Of a stretch of 64,000 nt of DNA, positions 1-19,000 are shown one piece after another (within the stretch, counting starts at the first letter, position 1; the number at the start of each line of letters is the position of its first letter). The notes below the pieces were generated by a model that ran no database searches, was not told the origin of the DNA, and saw only the letters and a list, made by a program, of their open reading frames with translations. The translations under genes and the position numbers were made by a program. Location: assembly GCA_030704615.1 (NCBI GenBank), contig CM060731.1:3410001-3474000 (forward strand), in the 5' to 3' direction. This DNA is from Takakia lepidozioides (lineage: Eukaryota > Streptophyta > Takakiopsida > Takakiales > Takakiaceae).

Positions 1-793
1 TTAGCTATGCACATCGGGCACAATATCTTCATCTTTATGTATATTACGCCTGTAGTAATCAGTGGCTGGTGGATTCTTGTACCTCCCGAAACCATAACAA
101 CTTGAATAGCGTAGGGAAGGGCTCTTTGCCCTTCCCCAAAAACCTTGCATCCGGCACACACACACACACACACCTTTATCAAAACACAATGCGAGTGACT
201 AACTCTCAAATGCACCCCGATCTCTTATTGCAGGCTGACAATATACTGAAAGCACATTCTGCCTTTTGGTAGGCTTGCCAATCAATACAACTAACATTCC
301 ACAGCAGCAAATTCACGGACTAATTTCCTACATCATATAAGCCGAACCCATCAGAATGTGAAGGACTCATGGAGATTACAGCTGAACAAAGGTACGCTTC
401 TGTCAGCAATGACATGACTGGCTCAGAGCATTGAAGATTGCTTTCGGCATGTGGTTCCTAGTCCCATTTGTTGGCCTTCAATTCCAGCTGACAAACTCTA
501 ATTTGGATCTATGCACCTTTCAAACGAAACAAGAATCTTTCTTCACAGCACAAATCCTCCTTACATAAATCATGATATAAACCAATCTGTAAAGCTTTAT
601 AAAAGACCCAAATGAGGTGACTGTAGACGATGGTTCCTTCAGATCTCATCAGAATATGCAGTGGACATTTGATTTGTCACCCTCCAAGAAGCCTTCAACC
701 GCGATCGTGGTCCCCACTACCACGGGAATCACAAGGGATGTCGTCTGGGTGTCCGTATGAGGAGTATGTAGCTAACTATATATAACCTCCAGC
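1..793. other. unassigned 5' edge of window
   Basis: I see no gene I can support here. A short CA microsatellite lies at about 157-173. The short open frames on both strands show no recognisable motif and no convincing splice-site series. Confidence 0.4.
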
Positions 794-1355
794 TTAAGTT
801 AGCTGTTGACATGGAAAGTTATCTGCCAGGCAGGATAGCTGCAGGTACGTACCCTTCAATCTAGCTGCCATGTCAGATGCTAGTTCAAGCTTGTGTACAG
901 ATCCTGAGAGGCCTAGACAGTATACAATTTTAAAGTTCAGAGGCTGACAGACCCAGCTTGGCCAACAACGGTGATGTGGCAGGACGTATTCAAATGCCAC
1001 AAAGGTTGGATTCATTTCCAGCGTTTGCAAAATCATGTCATCTACGACAGATGCCCAGAAGTTCACTGGAACATTTCTACAAGAGAAATACTCCTGTGCT
1101 TAGACTTCGTCGCTTGGTACTTACGTGATTAGCGAATGTAAAAGACTCCTGGATTTCAATTTCTTCTCCGATGATCTTGGAAGCGTTCACTAGCTTGCAT
1201 GAACGATGGCAAATTTGGGAGTATGGGTCCACTGTGTCTACCAACGAACGAGGGGCGCCTCGGACTTCCAGTGAAAATAGGGTATAAGCAAAATGGAGCC
1301 ACGGCAGCTGACGGTGTACTCTACCACGTAGAGACTTTCGATGGTTCAATGGCAC
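794..1355 (-). CDS. possible minus-strand gene fragment, unrecognised
   Basis: Two neighbouring minus-strand open stretches look coding. The upstream one contains KIIGEEIEIQESFTFANH and runs directly into a strong donor (GTAAGT) near 1122. The downstream one begins after a possible acceptor (TTGTAG) near 1081, contains VNFWASVVDDMILQTLEMNP, and ends at a GTACGT donor near 866. The simple join of the two would need an intron of only about 40 bases and the phases do not match, so the true structure is unresolved. I do not recognise the family. It would be transcribed divergently from the ATPase gene at 2284. Confidence 0.25.
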
Positions 1356-2283
1356 ATCGAGTGATTTCTCGTGACAATTACGGTGAGTGGCATATCCTGG
1401 CGAAGGAGTCGCAGATTGCTGATCTTGGAAATTAGGTCAGGCCTCAAAGCCTGTGATCAATCAGTGGAATCTGTGCTAGAGCCCACTTGTGCCCAATTGC
1501 CCAATTGTGAGTGAGTGGGTGCTACATAGTACGCGAGGAATGAGAAACCCAACTACATTTCAGTCTTTGCCGTCGCTTTCTTGAAAGATATAATCCACAC
1601 TCTAGGGTCGGTATGACAATTCCAGGGGTGATGGTAGCTGTAAGCATCTTGCAGTTGTCACTGAATTGGAAAATTGGGACGTTCGCTTAAAGTGTAGGGA
1701 TAACTGGCTCGGAATGATCACGCAAACAACTGATTTTCATCTGTGTGATCTGGAGTGGGGCAGGGCATGATCATAAGGACCACTCAGTTGGCAGAGAAGT
1801 TTGAGGAAGTGCGGAAACGTGAGAAGGTCTACGCCTATGTTTAGTATGAGGTGGTCAGGTTAGGGTGGAGCTAAACCCTGGTTTGGCCATCCTGAGCATA
1901 ATTCAGAGGGGTGGAACCTCGCAGGTGGGTTGTAAGAAACAAGGATTTCCGTGCAGACATTTGCTTGCAGTGAATGGATCGGGGAAGGGGATGATATAGC
2001 AATAAAGAAATTGAGGTTTTGCTGTTGTAGGCGATGGGTGGAGCCAGCCACCGGGGTACTAGTGTGTTGGTGCTGACAGGCAAGCCATCCATGGATCTTT
2101 CAGTGTCAGACACATGGGTAATACAATTCGTTTCCCCAAGCAATGGCGATTTGGGGCTGCGTTTCATAGCATGGGGCAATTCATATCTATTGTTGACACC
2201 TAACGTCCACGGTGCATCTCTCTGTTTCTTCAACAATTCTGTTTCAGATGTCTTGATGCAGGGGAGCCTGTGCAGCATGTGGG

Positions 2284-8421
<6,138 letters not shown>

Positions 8422-10098
8422 TTAAAGTGCACCACTTTAGCACATGTTGATGTGAGAGTCAGTTGGCACACAGCACTGTAAGATCGTAGTATGTTCATAT
8501 GTGTGGATTAACACAGTATCTTTTAAAGTCTCCTTAAATTGGAATTCATTGGGGCAACTAACAGCTATTTGTAACTGCAATGATGCACTTCCACCCTCTC
8601 AACCACAAAGGATCAAGCACATCAAATACTCCAATCAAATACCTTTGTGCAAGCAGAATACCTGGGCATCTGTGGGGGCCTCTCAGGAAAAGTCTCGAGC
8701 TTCAATCCCATAGACACAGCTGGGACACCATTCTGCTTGTCCTTAATTGTCACTGTTTCCATTAGACCATTGACTAACGTGACAGTAAAGGCATGAAGTG
8801 CGCGCTTTTAGTTCCTACTGAAGGGGAGACTGACCCTTACACAACTTTATTACTTTAGATTATGTTACCTCAAATTCGGGAGGCTGTAGAATGCAGGCGG
8901 TGGATGAAGAACTGATGTCAGTGTTGGTGCTGTGCATGCAACACAGCATGCAGAAATGCATAGACAGAATACATTGATTAGGTTCTTCTTCAGCAGAACC
9001 CTGCCCTTGTTGGTGTATCAGTGTTTCAAGGTGTTTGCTTTCCAAGTGGTGACAGAGAACCTAACCTGACATATATGATGGAATTGGATGTCACACAAAT
9101 GATTCCACCACACTACTGATTATAGATTGACCTGGTGTCAACACCATTCTCACAGTCAGGGTCTGCAGATTGTAGGGTTATAACTTAAAAGTATGTTTGT
9201 TCCTAGGTTCAGGTTTTTCAAGAAAGTATGTTAGACGCCATTGATCAGATCACCCAGGTTAGATAGATAAGAAATACCCATTTTCCAAAGCCATCCCACG
9301 ACACAATGATGGAACTCTGGAACTATAGTTAAGAGCTCATACTATCTGATTTTAGTAAAGTCAATCTAGGCTCCATCAATATATCCCATCCAATCTATGA
9401 CACCCTTGGCCAGGATAATAGGTGACCTGTTCTGCCGTTAACTCTCAGCGTTACAGAGCCCCACACACCTCACATTCTTTTGAAGGTTAAATTTGCAGGT
9501 GGAGTCGGAGACTCAAAAGGAATGCCAGAGAACCTACCACCGCGTGGCTTGCTTTTTGCGCTATGTAGGATTTCACTGTTAAGTCAGGGGATAGCTAAGA
9601 GAAACATGACTGGGTGAAATTCTTGGGATCTCTAGTTGTTGATCTCCATTGCTAAAGATGACTGTGCTCCCACATAGAAGGCATACTGATGCTCACTTTC
9701 GCCACCCAACTTCTATCAATGCATGCACACTTCCAAACTGAAGATATGGAGATCATATCAAAAATTCGCTTTCCGCAACTTTATTTTAAGCTGGAACTTC
9801 CCTGCCAATTGGACACTGGTTAGAATACTTCAATACACCTTTATTGGCAGCACCTCACACTAGAGCAGGTAGCCCAGTGGTTGGGTGTTTGTGCTTTGCC
9901 TGTGCATAACCTGGGTGATCTAGGGTTCAAAGTCCAATGGAAGGCATTAGTCCTTCAGGATGAAATGACACTATAAATTTCGCTTCCTTCAGGAGGAGTC
10001 CTCTTTCTTTCTTTGGCAGCCACCCGCACTGTAGTGTAGAGAGTGAAGAATATACAGTTCATGAAAAATAGATTGGTATGAAAAACTTACCCGGGCCT
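8422..10098. other. convergent intergenic region
   Basis: This separates two convergently transcribed genes, the ATPase ending at 8421 and the phosphoesterase ending at 10099. Apart from the tRNA-like SINE head near 9867 I see no coding signal. It must contain the 3' UTRs of both genes. Confidence 0.5.
9867..10035 (+). mobile_element. tRNA-derived SINE-like element
   Basis: The sequence begins with an A-box-like GGTAGCCCAGTGGTTGGG. About 50 bases later comes a B-box-like GGGTTCAAAGTCC. A non-tRNA body follows, up to roughly 10035. The spacing is that of an internal pol III promoter, and no acceptor-stem pairing supports a working tRNA. The 3' end is a guess because no second copy is visible in the window. 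Confidence 0.45.
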
Positions 10099-13056
10099 TC
10101 AAGTCCAATCATTCATCAGTAATGTGAGATAAAAGCTGATGTTCACCGCAGCTAGAACAGCCAGGGGGCCAAGACTCTGGACTACTCTGGCTGAAAAAGA
10201 GTGCGTCTTCCCTCTAACCATACGAACACTGGTGCCAGGGCCTTGGTCAAAGATGACTGAATCACTTGACTCCTTCGGGAGTTTGACAACAGTGTGTGTG
10301 TCCATTTCATGACCAGATCGTCTGGCAAGCACCGACGATCCCCTGCACAGGAGAGTTCATACACATCAGAGACGGTGGGCCATCAGATATGATGGCATGA
10401 CGGTATCACTCACATCTAGCATGAAAGCATGCTTATCGTTGACTTTAGGGATGATGTATGGGGAAGAGCGTCCCAGCCTACTCTAAGGAATGGGAACCAT
10501 AAGCAAAAACCAACAAAATCTATCCCTGCTTCCTGCATGCAACTCCACACAGGAGATGTGAAGGAAACAAGTTATGTGAGAAATTAGGGCCCATTGAAGA
10601 AACAAAAGCTAGCAAAAACTAGGACCAAATTTTTAAACCGGTTAGACCTCCTTAATGCAAAATAGGAAACAGACACTGAGGGAGTACAGAATCACACAAA
10701 AATCACTCCACGCTGCCATTGGGTTGGTGTATGTTACCACTCTGTCCAGAATAAGAGCTCTTACCGCATTTCAGAAGTTCGACTGGCTTGAAACACATTA
10801 GGGACAGCTTTGGGACCCTTGTTGATCAAGTGCATAGCACCCTCCGCATCCCAGATCATCTCCCAATCCCCATTATTAGCATCTTCATTCTTGGCCTTCA
10901 TGCCTCCCTCAGGGCGACCTTTGATAGAGCCCATTACAATTCGCCAAGCCTCTTGAATAAACCTACCCGGTTCTAACCCTTGGGCCGGCCAAGCAATTAG
11001 GGCAATGATTGTTATTCCAAGTAATATACCGTACCTGGTTGAAGGGACAAACATATACACATCAAAAACATAGGAGGATTTGTAGTACGATCAATAATAC
11101 TCTTGACAACCACTGACACTTAATGGATAACAACGTCAGACATTCCACCAGCTGTGAGTTTCCTTCCCTCAGATGTTATTTGAGAAACGGATCAACTATA
11201 TCTTTTGCAAATCTTAAAATGATACATGTATCAAGATAGCAAGTCACCAAAGGGAGCCAAATTACCAGACATAGATTGCTATCTGCACTGGAAGAAAGCA
11301 TAAATGGGAGGCGACAACATTTTCTGGATGTGAAGACCCGGGGGAGGATCCAGGAATAACTGAGAGCATCATCAATGATGGGTGGATGTTGCCTTGCTGC
11401 CAGCTAAAGCTCCCCAGCGTGTGCTTGTGAGACAATACACCAGTCAACAAAGTTAGAGAGATGTATAGTTTCAAAACTTACGGATTTCGCATAGAGATGA
11501 GGTGAAAATGTTCCTAGACCCATGACTACTGGTAGAGGTCCATTTTGGCTTCAGACATAGACATCACTGGTAAGGGCACGTGGACACACAATAGATGACT
11601 TTGGCAATATTCAAGGTACACCCATCCATGAGCAGCATCATTGCTTGCAAAGAGGACACCTAAGGGCTTCTGATTCTCTAGGAAAAGAATGAAGCCCCAG
11701 ACTTGCTACAAGTAGTCATGGAAAAGCGTCCATGAGACAGGGTAGAACAACAAGAACCCGCATCAAAATACACCCATACTTCACCCAAAGACACGGTGCC
11801 AAGCACATAAGCTGACAGAGAGCTTGAATGTCATTTGGTCTCAAAGCTTCAATCCCTTAATCTCTGGTCCCTAGCAGCATTCATGGCAGCAGAAGAAAGT
11901 GAAGCGGCCTCACCTGGATCCATCACAGTCAACCAGCAGGTTAGTGATCCCTGTGGAACCCTGGGCTTCAACCTCTGTAAGCCGTTATCAATGTCATCTT
12001 TATAACAGATCCTACTCATAAAGGGCTAATCTTAGAGAGATAAGAAGCTCAATGGCTTATATCCTAGTAGTGAATACACATCGGTAAAAATGTGAGTGCA
12101 ACTCGATCACAGAAGCAAGGCAGAACTTGCAACTTGAACTTACAAGAGTATCCAAAGATCATAGGTCCAAAGAACATTAGCATAGGTTTGAGCTATTTCT
12201 GGAGCTCAAGCTAATATAGTGGTCTCCATTACTTTAGAACTGCTATTATCAGGGCTGTTCTCGCCTTTCAGATATTCTTTCAAGCTTAAGCTTATCTCAT
12301 TCTGAAGAGCATCTCGGATTATTCCATCTCGCAGCATATCTCAGTAATGGAATCCTGTCAGACGACAAGTTGAGTTACTAGTAACAAACCCATACCCAAC
12401 AAGAGAGAGTGTGCACCTCAGGGACCAACCCTTCCTTGGTTCTGTGAACCACGTAGCACTGATCATGGTCGTGCCCTGACAACACAATCACCTGCCAACA
12501 CATGCCAGTGCACTAAAACACTCAGTGTTTTTACATCACTTTGTCTTCACGCGACCCTCTGCCCTTTGTACTGTGAAGGGTCAGTACAATTTACACTTCC
12601 TTCCTGTGGTAAGCAGGATCTCAGACTCTCAGCCAGGGGTAACTATTTTAAATTAATAAATCGTAATTCATGTGAAGCCTTCTAGATCTCTGCTACTTAT
12701 TATAGCAAAAGATATTTGTACACATTTTGTCAGAAACTGAGAAGAGAATAAACCCCAAAAACGCAGTTCAGTACTCAAAACATACATTTGACAGCTCCGG
12801 GGTCCCAATTACTAACACATCTGACAATTTTCTTGCCTTTAAAGCAGCTGAACTACTCCTTTTTCAAGATTGTATTGCCAGGTATGTTTCAAGCTGTACA
12901 CAGTGGAGAAAACTCACAGGCTTAATGGCATCCAGAAGCCTTGTAGAGGTCACCTCCATCAAGTAGTTTTGATATCTGCGATGGAAGTAAACATCACATT
13001 TCCATTTTTCTGTTAGACCCACATGTACTTAAACCCTTACATTGAAGAAGTTGACA

Positions 13057-13091
<35 letters not shown>

Positions 13092-16000
13092 ATACCGTTG
13101 TGTGGGCAATCTGAAGACAGTATTCATTTTCTGATACACTGTCCGGGGTTCTCTCACCAAAGAGACGCTCTCTTCAAATCTATTAAGGGAATTGTGCCTG
13201 TACCCCTGTTTACCAACTTTGAAAGTCTCGAGGCTGAGCCAAAAGCCCAGGCCCTCCTGAGGCCTAGTTTTTGGGCAAATCACACACAGCAGATTGATGC
13301 TTGTGTGAAGGGATTTCTAGAGGATATCTGGAAAACCCGGATTAATTCTTTATATGGAGGTAAGTCTTACTACCAACGTCAGCCCCTGACAGAGGTAGGT
13401 TCTGTCCCTTTTGTTCCCGCTCAAACTGGGCGCGGGGTCAATGGCCACAAGGCTACGGCAAACAACGTCTTATGAGTACAATCTCTAATACTTTTGAATG
13501 GCCACAGGGCTACGGCAAACAACGTCTTATGAGTGCATTCTAATACTTTTGAACACATCTGTTTCTTATCTTTCTCTGAGAAATTTGATAATCTATTTTG
13601 GGTTATCCAAAGTGGAATTAGGGCTTTGTGCCTTCCACTATTTGCTACTACATACATGGTCTGTAAAGACAGAAAGGAGAATAGTATGTCCATGAAGGTT
13701 CCTAATGAACGAACATGACATTTGGTGGAGAACAAATCCATCATATTGAGGCCCTGTAGCAGCAACATACTGGAGTATATGTGTACAGCTTCTACATGAT
13801 CCGGTCAATCACTCCTTACTTCCAGCCACTTGACTCTGAAATCAGTGTCAATGGTAGGTAGACATTCCTACAAATTAGCCACCGACCTCTAAAAATAGAG
13901 TTAGTGGTAATGTTCTATGAGCTGCTAATATGCACTATATAGACAAGGGAAGTGTGACAGTACTTCTGTCACACTCTTCTGACGAAGAGAGGACTCCAGA
14001 ATTTCTTCGTGGCTCCGTCATCATGTGGTACCAGTGGCGATGGTTCCAGCTTTGCTGAAGATGTCACAGCCCCTTCCTACACAAACGCTTCAGGCGGTGG
14101 TGGCTAAGTGATCTACTCCTGTGACTCCCTTGCATGGTTGTACCCAAATGGGGTTTATGCTCTGATATTGGACATATGCTTATTGGTTCACTTTGGAAAG
14201 CTACAGCACACAAGAGGAAATGCCATTCACCTCGCACATCCTCACTAACCCACATCATACGCTTGTGGTGTTTTTTGGGACGGGTGCAGGTGAGGGCCTC
14301 TCTTCTTCAAAGAAGAGAGGCCCTCAGGTTCTTGCCTGAAATCACAGAGCTGGATATGGAGTTGTGTTGCAGATATAAGAAGGCTGCTAACTTGCAGTGA
14401 GCAACCAATGTTATGGTGCCACTACCTATGAGAGGACTTCAGGAAATAATAACAGCAGGTTGCCCCTTTTCAGGGATCTAACCTGTACTCTGAGATTTTT
14501 CCAATCAGCTAGGTTAGCGGTGTACTGCCTAGTCACCAGATGGCACTATGAGGTATGTTATCTTATCATGAACTCATTTACAGAACAGAACCTAAGCTGT
14601 CCAAACTCTGAGATCAAGTTTCCTGCAAACCAGAAGCCTGGTAAGTTTGCAATGACTTGATAGAGCTGTTGTGTGAAAACAAATTACAACACCATGCTGC
14701 TTGACATAGCAGCTACTTGCATTACACAGAGCTATCTCCTACTCTCTATTGTGGAGCAGTATAGCAGTTCATGAAAAGCCATGAAGCATTCTGCATATCT
14801 CTGTGGCAAATCTAAGATGGGAGGGAAACCTATTTGATCAGAGCAGGAAACAGCCTTTTTCATCAATTATGCACCACACTATGACAACTTCAGGTTATTA
14901 CAAATGTGCCGGTGGCTGAAACCCCACAACAAACTCAGGAAAGCTATGGTCAGTGCATAAAGAGTTCTTTGTAAATCCAGCACAACCCATTATTTTACAC
15001 ATCATCACAACTGACATTCAGATCACAATGAAACTAGCAAATAATCAGGGTAACAAAAGAATGTCGAACTGCAAACATGATTCATGACCATACACACAGA
15101 AGTCTGAAAGTCCAAAAAATTAAAAAAAAGCCAGTTGTCCAGTAATCAGCAGAACCATTCAAAGGTGGGGGAGTGGGAAAGAATATGAGAACACAACTGC
15201 AATGGAAGTGTGCATCCACATGCTTTGCTACTCACTAAGCGAAATAAACAAGGGTGACGGAAAAGATCTTTGAAACTCACAATATTCGATATGGTGATTT
15301 CAGCACCCTCCTTATCCTCTGCCCCCACCCCCAAAGTTTGAACACATCACGGTTGATTCTTATGATGCCAGAAAGAGAAAAGAGAGAAACCTTACAACAT
15401 CCACAGGTGCCGCGAGGCCCATGGACTAAGTAGAACAACACGAAATCCATATGAAATTGTACCAAACATTGCCTGAAGTGTCTCATGCAGGTAAGCTGCC
15501 AGACACTCTGGCCCCCAAAGCTGAAGCTGGGAGTCTCTTAAGAGAATGTACTCATAAGATGTTGTTGGCCGAAGACCCCACGCCCAGTTTGAGCGGAACA
15601 GAAGGGGACAGAAACTACGTCTGTGAGGGGCTCACTCCGGTAGTGTGACTTACCTTGATAGAGACAATTAGTTTGGGTTTTCCAGATATCCTCTAGAAAG
15701 CCTTCACACAAGTATCAACTTGCTGTGTGTGAGCTGCCCAGCAATTAGACCCCAAAAGGGCCAGGGCTTTAGGCTCAGCCTCAAGATTTTGAAAGTTGGT
15801 GAATAGAGGTGCAGGGACAGTGTTCTTGATCGTCCTGAAGAAGTTCACTCTCTGGTGAGAATATCCCGGACAATGTATTAGAAAATGGATATTGTCTTCA
15901 GGCTGCCCGCACATCAGGCAATTACAAGTCTCTAAAGAGGGACAGAGACAGAGACAGAATGTACTCATAAGACGTTGTTTGCTGTAGCCTTGTGGCCATT

Positions 16001-19000
16001 GACAGAGACAGAGATTGTACTCATAAGACATTGTTTGCCGTAGCCTTGTGGCCATTGACCCCGCGCCCAGTTTGAACGGATTTCCTCCAGAAATCCCTTC
16101 ACACAAGTATCAATCTGATGTGTGTGATTTGCCCAATAGCTAGACCCCAAAAGGGCCTGGGCTTTTGGCTCAGCCTCAAGATTTTCAAAGTTGTTAAACA
16201 GAGGTACAGGCACAATTTCCTTGATGGAATGGAAGAGGGTGTCCCGTTGGTGAGAGTACCCAGGACAATGAATCAGGAAGTGAATATTGTCTTCAGGTTG
16301 CCCACACAACGGGCACTTACAATCCCCCTTTCCTCTCTGCGACTGTTTGTTGTTCAAAGGTAGGCTACCCGCCCTGAGTTTGAATTTCAGTCTAGTGCCG
16401 AGGGTGGGTAGACCCTTGAGGTCATCCATGATGGCCTCACCATGTCACAGACTGGAAACGGGTTGAGGGAAGTTTTCTGCCTAACTGTCTTTTCTTAGAA
16501 CAATTTTCCTGGCAATAGCTTCGCAACTTCAGCTTCTAGATTTTCCAGCAGGGTCATTGCTAGTGGACCAGTAGTTGATTGATGAAAACATTGAAGAGCA
16601 GAGGGGAGAGGGTACATCCTTGAGCTACACCTTGGTCTATGTCAAAGAAATTAGACATCTGTCCATTTACAGTGACACAGCTTTTAGTGTGAGCATACAA
16701 GTTATGGACCACTCTCCAGATCTTTCCCTTGATCCCGGAAGACCAGAGTCGGAGCCATAGACCGTCTCTCCACACAGTGTCATAGGCCTTTTTGACATCC
16801 AAGAAAAAGACAAAAGTAGGTTTCCCTTCTTTTTTCCTTCCCTGGATAATCTGGCTGAGTGTGAAGATATGATCCACGCAGCCCCTGTTTCGCCGAAAGC
16901 CAGCTTGGCCTTCATGGAAACAACCTCTGGACTCAAGATCAACCTCGAGACGAGTACTTATAACTCTGCAGAATATCTTGCCAACTGCATTAAGAAGCGT
17001 GATGCCCCGATAGTTACCCGGCTCTTCTCTGTCACTTTCTTATATAAATTGACAATGACCCCCTGCCGCCAGCGAAAGGGGGTAATTTCAGTCCTCCATA
17101 TAAGGTTAAAGAAGAACAAGGGCCTCTATCATAGGGTCACCACCATGCTTGATAAGCTCATTGACAATGCCATCAGGGCCACCAGCTTTGTATCCGTTTA
17201 GATGCTCAATTGCTTCCGCAATCTCAGAGGACTAATGGGAGCATTATAACCCTTTGAAATATACTCCAGTTCATCAGGGCTGTCTTGAATCATAGACACA
17301 GTTCTTTCTACTGTGTCATTCCATTCTTCAGAAAACCCCTCGCTGCTAGAACTAGAATTTCTGCCAAGTGTACTGTAGTGGGTTTCAAAGGTGTTGACAA
17401 TGTCAGCCGTTGAAGTCACCACTGCACCCTTAGGGGTCCTCAGCGCTTGTACTTGCTGACATTTTTTCGGCTTGTACAGACGTTGAAGGGCCAACCAGAA
17501 TTTCTTGTCATTACCACCGTGGTGGTTTGAGTTTATTTCCCCGTATAACTTAACCCAATATAGTTTCTTCTGAGACCTTACAAGCCGATTGATATCTTTG
17601 CGGAGCTGGTAGTACCTAACCCAAAGGTCATTATTGGCTTTCATTCTGCAGCATTCTTTATAGAGGTCTCGTCTCTCGGCAATCTTGAGTTTGATCTCAT
17701 TGGTCCACCAATTAACAGCTCTACCGCAGACAATTTTTCCTCCCAATGATCTTTTCAGCCACAGAGACGAAACTCTCCCAAGAGTCCACCGCTCTTTCGA
17801 CTTCATTTCTTGCATTGCCAGCGCGAGATTGAAGGTCTTGAGCGAATAGACAGTTGGGCAGAGCCTCTTGCAAGGCCTGGACATACTCAGCCTTGACCTC
17901 TTCATTTCGGAATTTTTCAATGCGCCACTTCTGGATCGAACGTTTCACAGATCTCTTGGTGTTGGGGAAACACCTTTTGATCTCAGTCCAAACCAGAAAG
18001 TGGTCAGAGGTACCAATATCAGTTCTGTCAATTAACACATTGGCACACTGGGGAAACAGATTCTTGTCCACTATGATATAATCCACAATGGATCGTTCCC
18101 CAGTTTGGGCTTTCTCACGGGTCCACTGCATCGGGTCACCTTTTGACCTATTGTTCAGGGTCGAAAGCTGAAGCTCTTCCAGACAGTTAATTAACCGTCT
18201 TCCATTAGAGCTGAAATGTCATGTCATCTTACACCAGGAATTCCAAAACATCGTCTCCAGAGATCTGTGAACAGTAGGAAAATGGAAGAGTGCAAAGTGA
18301 TGATTTGAGCTGACCTGGTTGATTACTGGAGAAGCTCGATAGACCCCACATGGAGTGGAATCTGGACGATAGAGAGGAATATGGCACATAAGCACCCTCG
18401 GGGGAGCATCCAGCTCTGCCAACATTTTGGAAAGTTATTCATTCACAATCAAAGCGAAGTGACCTGAATGTCCTATGGTGAGGCAGAATGACAATTCAGT
18501 GCTTCTTCATATCCAAGGGGGACCTGAGGGCCCATCTCACTAAGTAGAATAGGAGAATCAGAGAGAAGAAAAATCTGTTTTGTCAATAGAAAATCCAAAC
18601 GCCTCTTGGAAAACCACTGGCGTGTGGTCGGGCTAGGGATTGAACCTAGGACCTCCCGCATTCCGGTGGGGTGCTCTACCACTGAGCTACCCGTCCTCTT
18701 CTGTTCTCAGAGTGTCGTGCAAGGGCTATAGCCTTGACACCTCCAACACTCCCCCTCAAGGCATAGCCCTTATTGCTAATGCCCACCCATTCTGACCACC
18801 GCCACAACCTGGCTCTGATACCATCTTGGAAAACCACTGGCGTGTGGTCGGAGGTGTCAAGGCTATAGGCCTTGCATGGCACTCTGAGAACAGAACAGGA
18901 CGGGTAGCTCAGTGGTAGAGCACCCCACCGGAATGGGGGAGGACCTAGGTTCAATCCCTAGCCCGACAACACGCCAGTGGTTTTCCAACAAGGCCTACAC

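Larger units (their letters stand above)
18606..18990. mobile_element. TRIM-like mini LTR element, LTRs in inverted orientation
   Basis: A 143-base LTR-like sequence lies on the minus strand at 18606-18748, and a second copy lies on the plus strand at 18849-18990. Between them, on the minus strand, are a purine tract (CTTGAGGGGGAG), about 50 bases of spacer, and TGGTATCAGAGCC (18811-18823), the classic primer-binding site complementary to initiator tRNA-Met. A 27-base stump of the LTR end (18826-18852) follows. There is no coding capacity. The PBS-to-polypurine distance of about 60 bases fits a terminal-repeat retrotransposon in miniature; the inverted second LTR implies a nested insertion or rearrangement. 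It lies in the intron between phosphoesterase exons at 19011 and 18415. Confidence 0.7.

Noticed and set aside
1199-1435. Plus-strand 78-codon frame
   Set aside because: It is antisense to a better minus-strand candidate, shows no motif and no splice context.
18473-18682. Minus-strand ORF through the TRIM (GMREVLGSIPSPTTRQW)
   Set aside because: This is the translated tRNA-like LTR sequence, a common false ORF.
18628-18696. Genuine tRNA gene
   Set aside because: A- and B-boxes are good, but the anticodon loop lacks U33, the anticodon stem has mismatches, and it lies within a repeated LTR; a tRNA-like promoter is the better call.
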